Assembly: GCA_907164885.2 (NCBI GenBank)
Contig: OU015494.1
Location: forward strand, 620,501 to 684,500
Reading direction: 5' to 3'
DNA: 64,000 nt
Source of the DNA: Dolomedes plantarius
Taxonomy: Eukaryota > Arthropoda > Arachnida > Araneae > Dolomedidae
Part shown: piece by piece, positions 55,409-64,000 of the stretch
How positions within the stretch are numbered: position 1 is the first letter of the stretch
How the letters are laid out: each line of letters begins with the position of its first letter
The notes under the pieces: generated by a model
Database searches by the model: none
Seen by the model: the letters and a program-made list of their open reading frames with translations, nothing else
Told to the model about the DNA's origin: nothing
Translations under genes and position numbers: made by a program

Positions 55409-56690
55409 CAGGTGGTTATCAAAATAATGGAAACAGTGAGAAACATCACGAAAACCTTTATTAATACGGGGCAGGATCACCTTTGTCATGTAATACCACT
55501 TGATTCACCTTGAAATTGGATTATACAAGTCATGAATAGTGATTAAGAATATATTATACCATTCTTCAGAGAAAAATCATGAAAGTTCCTGTAGAGATGC
55601 TGTGGTGGATATCGATACCCGGCTCTATCCGCTTATACAGATCACAGTGGTTGGATGATTTATAGTCGGGGGAATTGTACAGGGCAAGATAAGATGTTTG
55701 ACTTCTTTTTATGCTCTTCAAACCAATACTTGACAGATTTATTCCCCCGTCTACATAAAGTTTGTATTGATACGGGGATGCCGGAGAGCGCCATCTCCTG
55801 CAAGAAACAATGTTTGCACTATAGGATGGACTAGTGAGCTAAAATTTCAACATAATCCCTCTCATTCAATCTCCCTTTTACCATAGGGCCTGAAGTAAAC
55901 CATGAGATGTCATCCCAAACCCAGATAGATCTACCTCCATGATTGACAGTTGAGATGAGACAGCCAGAATGTTACGCTTGTGTTGGTGTTCTCCAGACAT
56001 ACGCACATCCTGTTCCGAGGAACATTGTGAATAATGATTCGTCGGACCAAATGCCGTTTTTCGACATACATGTATTTCTCGACCAAGATTTGCGCACGTG
56101 GCACCATTGTGGACGATATTTTGCATTGGCATCTATTACAAGTGGCTTGGGAATAACTTCTCTTCCGTAAATGCTTTGTTTGTGAAGTTCCCTTCTACTT
56201 CTAATGGTTCATACCAGAACATGCAGATGCCGATTGAGCTCTTCGGTCATTTTGCTTGCAATTGTTTTCTTTCTTCTTGCCACAATCCGCTTCAATACCT
56301 CGTCCGTCTCTTTCTCTCAGCTCTCTCTTTCGTCCCCTATTCTGTTTGGCAAAGGTTGTTTTTCTGTGCACTCTCTATGCTATCATGACTTTCGGTACCA
56401 TAGCTCGAAAAACACCCATTAGCCTGGGGGTTTCAGTAACAGATATCCAATTTACACGCGTTCCAACAATTTGCCCTTTTCACAAGGTCTGCAAGGTTTG
56501 ACATTTTACGCTGTTCCCCCCAAAAGCACGATGCTCTTAGCTTCATTACTGCAACCTGACGGTAGAATGATAGATACACTATATTATATAAAAAATACCG
56601 GTGGCCAGACTTGTTTTTTAAGGAATACGAAGCACATTCATAAACACCACTAATAATGATAGGTGTTTCCATTATTTTGATAACCCCCTG
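55409..56690 (-). mobile_element. Second Tc1-like transposon, decayed (unit 1)
   Basis: Inverted ends CAGGTGGTTATCAAAATAAT and CAGGGGGTTATCAAAATAAT. TA precedes the left end; the right flank is TG, next to a TG/TA microsatellite. Carries a dead transposase on the minus strand. Confidence 0.85.
55745..56520 (-). pseudogene. Tc1-type transposase remnant (unit 1)
   Basis: Traces in several frames: MSNLADLVKRANC at the N-terminus near 56505, RRELHKQSIYGREVIPKPL near 56190, the first catalytic Asp in IWSDESLFTMFLGTG near 56040, VYVWRT-like and HGGRSIWVWDDISW near 55940, and VHPIVQTLFLAGD near 55815, where the second Asp region is lost. It belongs to a different Tc1 lineage from copies A and B. 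Confidence 0.75.
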
Positions 56691-56694
56691 TGTG

Positions 56695-56735
<41 letters not shown>

Positions 56736-56737
56736 AT
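56691..56737. repeat. (TA)n(TG)n microsatellite
   Basis: Perfect TA run followed by a TG run, right after the Tc1-like end. Copy in unit 2 at 62196-62241. Confidence 0.95.
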
Positions 56738-57421
56738 ACCTGGCCTAATATATTATGCCGATAGATCCGAAAGTCAAAAGACACAAAATACAGTTGGCAC
56801 TTAATTTTAAATTACTTTTAGTTTCATGAAGAAAGCAACTACCTTTTCTTTAACCAAGAGTTTCTTCACCCATGATAAGAAATAACTCACTTTCCTTTCC
56901 CATTTTTTTTGTCAGTTTACTACTGAAAATATGAGACAGTGATTGAAAATGATAAACGAGCTAGCACCGAAAAGATACCTATTTTTCCCCTCCTCTTCTG
57001 TTTTTACCTACAGTGAATTAACTTACCGAGACTGGTTCTGAGCGCTACTGTAATATTTTGCTACACGAGGTCTAATTAAATCGGGACATTCAGTTTAAAG
57101 CTGATTTTGAACGGCTTAAAAATTCATGTCAGTAGTGGGAAATCTCTGGCACCAAATGCCACCACTCTAGTCATTCGGCCATCGTCGAATAGTACTATTC
57201 CCACTATTTCAACTTCTGTCTTGCCATTTTTTTTTTTCAAGTTTTATACAGCGCAGACTGGACCAGATTTTATTTCAACTTTTCTTTGGTCACGGTCAAC
57301 TGCCGATGTCGCAAAACAACATTCTACATTTTCAGTTGAGAAATGTATGCCGAAAGCTGGGTACGCGTATATATTCGCGCATCTAATAGAATGTGTCTAG
57401 GCATATAGCTGGATACCTATA
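56738..57421. other. Unassigned stretch
   Basis: No recognised gene or element; present in both units. Confidence 0.4.
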
Positions 57422-57423
57422 TA

Positions 57424-57650
57424 CACTCTGTCACAAAAAAATATATGCACCCAGAAGAAATCGAGCTACTGTCACAAAACTTGGCAGGAATGTAGTCTGG
57501 TAAGAGATATGCAAATGATTAAAATTTCGACGCCAATGAGACAACGATAAGTGCGCTATGCGCATATGAAATGCGCAGCTGGGAGAGTTTAAAAGCATGA
57601 TTGCTCGTGCCATAGGGTTATTCAAACTGGTCGAAAACCGTCAGCGGCGA
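57424..57650 (+). mobile_element. Tc1-like transposon end, remnant
   Basis: Starts TA|CACTCTGTCACAAAAAAATA and carries the subterminal AGATATGCAAATGATTAAAA found near the ends of the other Tc1 elements here. No transposase or opposite end is visible. Copy at 62927. Confidence 0.5.
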
Positions 57651-58352
57651 ATCGCAGGCGCCGATTCGTCTACCAGGACCATCTCTCTTTGTTCGGAGAT
57701 CATGTGATCAAAACCCGAACGGTTAATTGCGTCGTAGCCAGTCGGACTGTTGTGCTCCGGGGTGTGACCACGGATAAGCTACATGCGCATTCGTATTAAT
57801 TCATTTATTCCCATTTGTCAAGTTTTTTCTTGATTTGATGTAAACCTTGAAATCAGGTGTAATTCGATTCTAATTAAATGTGGTGTTCAGGATCATAGGC
57901 CTATTTCTTAGTGTTCATGTGTCTAATTAATCTCGTGTCCAGCCAAGGGAGATGGCTAAGTTACCCAATCGTTTCTATTCTTATATTACATATTGTATAT
58001 AGTCATTCGTTTAAACCCATTCTTTATTCGCAAACGGGAAGCTTTATCTCCCCATGATTGGTCCGTCGAGGCAGGAGTGCACCTATCGTGTAATGAGTCT
58101 AATTAGTAATTTTAGTAATTAATTAATTAGTCAATTCTTTTAAGTCATTTATTCGTTTGTGCATTTTATGCATTCTTTTGTTTAGAAACGTATTCAAGAT
58201 CTCATATATTCATTCTATTTAATGTAGTATTTGATATAGTAGTGATATGTTTGTTATTGTTTTGTTACTGTTGATCATTCTGACATTATTAGGCTGTATG
58301 CAAAATTCGCGCTATTTTTAGAATTTTCGGTTGTTTATTATAGAATTTAAGT
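57651..58352 (+). promoter_or_regulatory. BEL-G 5' region: probable LTR and leader with primer-binding site
   Basis: TTGGTCCGTCGAGGCAGG near 58058 resembles the BEL-F primer site (TTTGGTCCGTGCG), so the sequence before it (ending CTCCCCA near 58054) should be the end of a 5' LTR, and 58077-58352 the leader. The LTR start was not found. Confidence 0.5.
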
Positions 58353-58843
58353 ATGTCCCCTAAACTGTCAAAGAATTTAACTCATTTTGAACAGGTCTGT
58401 CGTGAAATTTATCATGTAAAAAAGAAAATTGAGGATTGTGAGTCTTGCGAGCACGCACGAGTTAGGTTTTAAAATCGAAAGTGAAAGGATTAGAACAGAA
58501 GTTAGAAAACTCATTCCAGAATTTATCGTTGAATGATAATGAAAATAGTTTCGATATATTTATGAGTTATCAGGATATCCTTACAGATTTATCGGTGGAT
58601 TTAGAGAGTAAAACTGAAAAGATTGTAGAGGAGGTGGACAATTCGGTGTCAAAAAAGGAGCATTCGGAATCGAAATCAAATGCGGTCCGCCTGCCAATCA
58701 TAGAAATTCCCTTGTTCTTTGGGGAAAATTGGATTAGTTTTAAGGAATTATTTAGTTCTACCATTCTGAAAAATGAAAGTCTTTCTAACGTTGAAAAATT
58801 GCAATATTTGCAAAGTTCGGTTCGCGGGAATGCTGCGAAACTA
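58353..58843 (+). pseudogene. BEL-G gag N-terminus, cut by Tc1 copy B
   Basis: Starts at ATG 58353 (MSPKLSKNLTHFEQVCREIY). A one-base frame change near 58465 leads to the frame at 58481 (LENSFQNLSLNDNENSF), then the conserved VRLPIIEIPLFFGENWISF segment and LQYLQSSVRGNAAKL of BEL gags. The TA at 58842-58843 is the insertion site of the Tc1 transposon, so everything downstream of gag residue 160 or so is separated. Confidence 0.8.
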
Positions 58844-60259
58844 CACTGCTGGCCACCCAAATTGCAACACCAAGAAAGACAAGAGATATCACAACAAAAT
58901 TTATTTTGTACATAACATGTTGACCAAGTATCAAATGATTAAATTTATAGACTTTTGTGAAGTGTGGTTCCTGCCAAAATCAGTAGCCAGAGTAGCCGCC
59001 ATTGTTGGAGATCACCGCTGCCACACGCCTCGGCATTGATTCAAAGAGACTTTGGATGAGTTCTTGGGGTACAGCAGACCAAGCAGCTTCCACACGTTGC
59101 CAAAGTTGATCTGCTGTGGCAGCTGGGGATGGAATCTGGGTCAATCGTAGAGCAACCATGGACCACATGTTTTCTATCGGCGAAAGATCCGGAGAGCGAG
59201 GCGGCCAGGGAAGCAATTCAATCTGGCGATTGACGAAGAACCGTTGGACAATGCGTGTCACGTGTGGTCGCGCATTATCCTGTTGAAATATGGCTGTGGG
59301 CAAGCCCTGAAGGTAAGGAAGGACAACTGGCTCCAACACCTCGGAGATGTAGCGCTGGCTGTTTAAAGTACCGGCAATGCGTACTAGAGGTGTGCGAGAG
59401 TGATATCCAATACCGCCCCATACCATAATACCCGGTGCAGGACCAGTGTGGCGGTGCATAAAGCAGCTGTTCAGCATCCTCTCTTCACGGTGTCTCCAGA
59501 CTCGAATGCGACCATCGTGGTGTTGCAGACAGAAGCGTGACTCGTCAGTAAAGACAATTTCATTCCATTCTGCCTTGCACATCCGTCTGTCATCGCACCA
59601 TTGGCGGCGGAGATGTCTGGGGTTCTGCGTCAAGGGTAGACAAAGCAATGGACGTCTTGCGGACAGACCACTCTGCTGTAAACGGCGTCGAATGGTACGC
59701 GCAGACACTGGACGATGCGTTACAGACTGCATGTGCTGTGCTACGGTTCGTGATGTGACTGAGCGTTCCGTCACTGCCATGCGCACAATTTGCCTGTCAT
59801 CAAGTGAAGTGGTGCGCTGAGGTGGATGCGATCGAACACGCCGGTCCGTCGTACCTTCCTGCATCCAACGATCACATATCCGCATTACAGTTGTTTGGTT
59901 TCGTCCAACACGACTACCGATTTCCCTGAAAGGTAATCCGCAATCTCGGTAGGCCACTATTCTTCCTCTGTCGAACTCGGATACTTGATCAAAAGATGAT
60001 AGCTGTTTTCGACGAGGCATAATTGATCGTTTTTTTGAAAAAACCACAAGAAAAACACAATTGCCGAACTTGATATCGTCGAAATCTCCAAGCCTTAAAT
60101 AGCGCTTTGAAGTGGCGCCACAGGCGCGTGTGATGTGCGTCTGCGCTGAAATTCTAATCATTTGCATATCTCACCTCCGCTAATGCATGTTGTAAATTTC
60201 ATGTTATTTGCATGTTTCCTTCAGGGCATTTACAGTTGCATTTACAGTGGCCAGTAGTG
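58844..60259 (-). mobile_element. Tc1-like transposon, copy B
   Basis: 1,416 bp with TA at 58842-58843 and 60260-60261. Same ends as copy A, about 98% identical by eye. Confidence 0.93.
58980..60020 (-). CDS. Tc1-type transposase, copy B, full length
   Basis: 346 codons from MPRRKQLSSFDQVSEFDRGR to SNNGGYSGY, the length usual for Tc1 transposases. It has paired helix-turn-helix regions (REIGSRVGRNQTTVMRICDR; VSARTIRRRLQQSGL) and the DD34E triad in VFTDESRF, FQQDNARPHVTRIV and PDLSPIENMWSM. The final 19 residues, lost in copy A, are present. It is uninterrupted and has intact ends, so this is the copy most likely to be, or to have recently been, active. It cuts BEL-G gag. Confidence 0.95.
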   Translation of the reverse strand: MPRRKQLSSFDQVSEFDRGRIVAYRDCGLPFREIGSRVGRNQTTVMRICDRWMQEGTTDRRVRSHPPQRTTSLDDRQIVRMAVTERSVTSRTVAQHMQSVTHRPVSARTIRRRLQQSGLSARRPLLCLPLTQNPRHLRRQWCDDRRMCKAEWNEIVFTDESRFCLQHHDGRIRVWRHREERMLNSCFMHRHTGPAPGIMVWGGIGYHSRTPLVRIAGTLNSQRYISEVLEPVVLPYLQGLPTAIFQQDNARPHVTRIVQRFFVNRQIELLPWPPRSPDLSPIENMWSMVALRLTQIPSPAATADQLWQRVEAAWSAVPQELIQSLFESMPRRVAAVISNNGGYSGY

Positions 60260-60912
60260 TAGTTGCTCTATGATTCGAATCCTTTTAATCAAGAAACCCC
60301 GGAAAAAAAGAGAGAGGAGGTGTACTCATCTCCAAAACTTCAAACTAACCTTGAGGTTCCATGCCTTATTTGAGAAGAATAGAAATTATTCATCTGGAGG
60401 AATTCCTGAAAAAAAATATGTTTATTTAGAGAAGTTGTAGAACAAGAGAAAATGAGGGATTTAATAGCCAAGATTTTCATGGAGCTCAACGTCTACGGTA
60501 GAACAGGCGGGGTGAAAAGTGTTCCACTGGGGAACGTTTGTGACTGGAAGATGATCCATGATATCACATTTTGGGGGAGGAAAGAATTGTAAATTTTATA
60601 TTCCTTACAAAATATTCTTAGGTTATAACAGATATTCTTGACTTTTATATACGGACAGCTGGTATTCCAACTGGATTAAGGAGGTTTTAACTGCATAGGG
60701 ATTTTTCTTTGCACTTCTTCCTTAATAACCTGAATGATGTAAGTAAATTCACGCAATCCGATATGTAGTTCTAAATTCTCATGAGACATCATCTGCTATT
60801 TCTAAAGTACAAATAAAAAGGTTTTTGTTACCGACTTTTGAAATTACCTGCAGTCTCATACCGAAAAGGTTTTCTGATCACCCTGTTTTCTTCCTGTTCT
60901 TGTGCATATATA

Positions 60913-62195
60913 CAGGTGGTTATCAAAATAATGGAAACAGTGAGAAACATCACGAAAACCTTTATTAATACGGGGCAGGATCACCTTTGTCATGTAATAC
61001 CACTTGATTCACCTTGAAATTGGATTATACAAGTCATGAATAGTGATTAAGAATATATTATACCATTCTTCAGAGAAAAATCATGAAAGTTCCTGTAGAG
61101 ATGCTGTGGTGGATATCGATACCCGGCTCTATCCGCTTATACAGATCACAGTGGTTGGATGATTTATAGTCGGGGGAATTGTACAGGGCAAGATAAGATG
61201 TTTGACTTCTTTTTATGCTCTTCAAACCAATACTTGACAGATTTATTCCCCCGTCTACATAAAGTTTGTATTGATACGGGGATGCCGGAGAGCGCCATCT
61301 CCTGCAAGAAACAATGTTTGCACTATAGGATGGACTAGTGAGCTAAAATTTCAACATAATCCCTCTCATTCAATCTCCCTTTTACCATAGGGCCTGAAGT
61401 AAACCATGAGATGTCATCCCAAACCCAGATAGATCTACCTCCATGATTGACAGTTGAGATGAGACAGCCAGAATGTTACGCTTGTGTTGGTGTTCTCCAG
61501 ACATACGCACATCCTGTTCCGAGGAACATTGTGAATAATGATTCGTCGGACCAAATGCCGTTTTTCGACATACATGTATTTCTCGACCAAGATTTGCGCA
61601 CGTGGCACCATTGTGGACGATATTTTGCATTGGCATCTATTACAAGTGGCTTGGGAATAACTTCTCTTCCGTAAATGCTTTGTTTGTGAAGTTCCCTTCT
61701 ACTTCTAATGGTTCATACCAGAACATGCAGATGCCGATTGAGCTCTTCGGTCATTTTGCTTGCAATTGTTTTCTTTCTTCTTGCCACAATCCGCTTCAAT
61801 ACCTCGTCCGTCTCTTTCTCTCAGCTCTCTCTTTCGTCCCCTATTCTGTTTGGCAAAGGTTGTTTTTCTGTGCACTCTGTATGCTATCATGACTTTCGGT
61901 ACCATAGCTCGAAAAACACCCATTAGCCTGGGGGTTTCAGTAACAGATATCCAATTTACACGCGTTCCAACAATTTGCCCTTTTCACAAGGTCTGCAAGG
62001 TTTGACATTTTACGCTGTTCCCCCCAAAAGCACGATGCTCTTAGCTTCATTACTGCAACCTGACGGTAGAATGATAGATACACTATATTATATAAAAAAA
62101 TACCGGTGGCCAGACTTGTTTTTTAAGGAATACGAAGCACATTCATAAACACCACTAATAATGATAGGTGTTTCCATTATTTTGATAACCCCCTG
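60913..62195 (-). mobile_element. Second Tc1-like transposon, decayed (unit 2)
   Basis: Duplicate of 55409-56690 with the same inverted ends and the same dead transposase traces (61249-62025), one base longer. Confidence 0.85.
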
Positions 62196-62199
62196 TGTG

Positions 62200-62240
<41 letters not shown>

Positions 62241-62241
62241 A
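62196..62241. repeat. (TA)n(TG)n microsatellite, unit 2
   Basis: Same array as 56691-56737, nearly the same length. Confidence 0.95.
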
Positions 62242-62926
62242 TACCTGGCCTAATATATTATGCCGATAGATCCGAAAGTCAAAAGACACAAAATACAGTT
62301 GGCACTTAATTTTAAATTACTTTTAGTTTCATGAAGAAAGCAACTACCTTTTCTTTAACCAAGAGTTTCTTCACCCATGATAAGAAATAACTCACTTTCC
62401 TTTCCCATTTTTTTGTCAGTTTACTACTGAAAATATGAGACAGTGATTGAAAATGATAAACGAGCTAGCACCGAAAAGATACCTATTTTTCCCCTCCTCT
62501 TCTGTTTTTACCTACAGTGAATTAACTTACCGAGACTGGTTCTGAGCGCTACTGTAATATTTTGCTACACGAGGTCTAATTAAATCGGGACATTCAGTTT
62601 AAAGCTGATTTTGAACGGCTTAAAAATTCATGTCAGTAGTGGGAAATCTCTGGCACCAAATGCCACCACTCTAGTCATTCGGCCATCGTCGAATAGTACT
62701 ATTCCCACTATTTCAACTTCTGTCTTGCCATTTTTTTTTTCAAGTTTTATACAGCGCAGACTGGACCAGATTTTATTTCAACTTTTCTTTGTTCACGGTC
62801 AACTGCCGATGTCGCAAAACAACATTCTACATTTTCAGTTGAGAAATGTATGCCGAAAGCTGGGTACGCGTATATATTCGCGCATCTAATAGAATGTGTC
62901 TAGGCATATAGCTGGATACCTATATA

Positions 62927-63153
62927 CACTCTGTCACAAAAAAATATATGCACCCAGAAGAAATCGAGCTACTGTCACAAAACTTGGCAGGAATGTAGTC
63001 TGGTAAGAGATATGCAAATGATTAAAATTTCGACGCCAATGAGACAACGATAAGTGCGCTATGCGCATATGAAATGCGCAGCTGGGAGAGTTTAAAAGCA
63101 TGATTGCTCGTGCCATAGGGTTATTCAAACTGGTCGAAAACCGTCAGCGGCGA
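62927..63153 (+). mobile_element. Tc1-like transposon end, remnant (unit 2)
   Basis: Duplicate of 57424-57650. Confidence 0.5.
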
Positions 63154-63855
63154 ATCGCAGGCGCCGATTCGTCTACCAGGACCATCTCTCTTTGTTCGGA
63201 GATCATGTGATCAAAACCCGAACGGTTAATTGCGTCGTAGCCAGTCGGACTGTTGTGCTCCGGGGTGTGACCACGGATAAGCTACATGCGCATTCGTATT
63301 AATTCATTTATTCCCATTTGTCAAGTTTTTTCTTGATTTGATGTAAACCTTGAAATCAGGTGTAATTCGATTCTAATTAAATGTGGTGTTCAGGATCATA
63401 GGCCTATTTCTTAGTGTTCATGTGTCTAATTAATCTCGTGTCCAGCCAAGGGAGATGGCTAAGTTACCCAATCGTTTCTATTCTTATATTACATATTGTA
63501 TATAGTCATTCGTTTAAACCCATTCTTTATTCGCAAACGGGAAGCTTTATCTCCCCATGATTGGTCCGTCGAGGCAGGAGTGCACCTATCGTGTAATGAG
63601 TCTAATTAGTAATTTTAGTAATTAATTAATTAGTCAATTCTTTTAAGTCATTTATTCGTTTGTGCATTTTATGCATTCTTTTGTGTAGAAACGTATTCAA
63701 GATCTCATATATTCATTCTATTTAATGTAGTATTTGATATAGTAGTGATATGTTTGTTATTGTTTTGTTACTGTTGATCATTCTGACATTATTAGGCTGT
63801 ATGCAAAATTCGCGCTATTTTTAGAATTTTCGGTTGTTTATTATAGAATTTAAGT

Positions 63856-64000
63856 ATGTCCCCTAAACTGTCAAAGAATTTAACTCATTTTGAACAGGTC
63901 TGTCGTGAAATTTATCATGTAAAAAAGAAAATTGAGGATTGTGAGTCTTGCGAGCACGCACGAGTTAGGTTTTAAAATCGAAAGTGAAAGGATTAGAACA
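63856..64000 (+). pseudogene. BEL-G gag N-terminus, second copy, 3' partial
   Basis: Same ATG context and the same frame change as at 58353. Runs off the window before the point where a further Tc1 copy would be expected. Confidence 0.75.

Larger units (their letters stand above)
53340..58843. repeat. Tandem duplication, first unit (about 5.5 kb)
   Basis: Tc1 transposon (53340-54755) plus 4.1 kb (54756-58843). The same order recurs from 58844, offset 5,504 bp. By eye the 4.1-kb part differs at well under ten sites over the shared 3.7 kb, whereas the two Tc1 copies differ at roughly 25 sites over 1.4 kb. Confidence 0.92.
58844..64000. repeat. Tandem duplication, second unit (runs off the window)
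   Basis: Repeats 53340-58497 or so: Tc1 copy B, the same unassigned stretches (60262-60910 and 62242-62924), second Tc1-like element, microsatellite, Tc1 end and BEL-G start. Confidence 0.92.

Overview
This is repeat-dense, intron-type eukaryotic DNA, almost certainly from an arthropod and probably a spider. That placement is an inference from the mix of BEL/Pao, Ty3/gypsy, jockey-type LINE, Tc1, PIF/Harbinger and tRNA-derived SINE sequences and from the AT-rich background. I see no bacterial genes, no rRNA or functional tRNA gene, and only one weak candidate for a host exon (8745-8862, minus). Nearly every long reading frame belongs to a mobile element.

Layout. 1-4345: 3' part of an uninterrupted BEL/Pao polyprotein with its 3' LTR (BEL-A, plus). 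4346-6646: decayed Ty3/gypsy element (minus) with PBS, LTR and an adjoining polypurine tract. 7095-8719: 5'-truncated jockey-type LINE (minus). 9058-13710: BEL-B (plus), both LTRs and a 5-bp target duplication, integrase deleted. 13947-15312: PIF/Harbinger-type deletion derivative with long inverted repeats and a broken MADF gene. 15313-28168: a three-level nest. The 3' LTR of BEL-D is split by BEL-C (15418-28051, minus, target duplication TGCGT). The 5' LTR of BEL-C is split in turn by a gag-only LTR element (21177-27858, minus, target duplication AGAC). 28169-38290: the rest of BEL-D, decayed and interrupted by a Tc1 element, by a DNA transposon of a little-known type with about 190-bp inverted repeats (31591-33783), and by LTR-like insertions. 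38290-44361: BEL-E (minus, four in-frame stops), whose LTR carries a hairpin MITE. 44396-44600 and 52684-52890: two copies of one tRNA-derived SINE on opposite strands. 45344-51319: BEL-F (minus), complete with LTRs and target duplication ATGAC. 53340-64000: a tandem duplication with a period of about 5.5 kb. Each unit is a Tc1 transposon followed by about 4.1 kb holding a second decayed Tc1 element, a microsatellite and the start of a BEL gag gene (BEL-G). The second unit runs off the window.

How it fits together. Insertion order can be read from the nesting and from LTR divergence. BEL-D is oldest, then BEL-C (2 LTR differences in 225 bp), then the gag-only element (LTRs appear identical over about 709 bp apart from one 104-bp gap). 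Autonomous BEL and gypsy copies could supply enzymes to non-autonomous ones. The duplicated right end is best explained by recombination between two Tc1 copies. All divergence counts are by eye; no alignment or database search was run.
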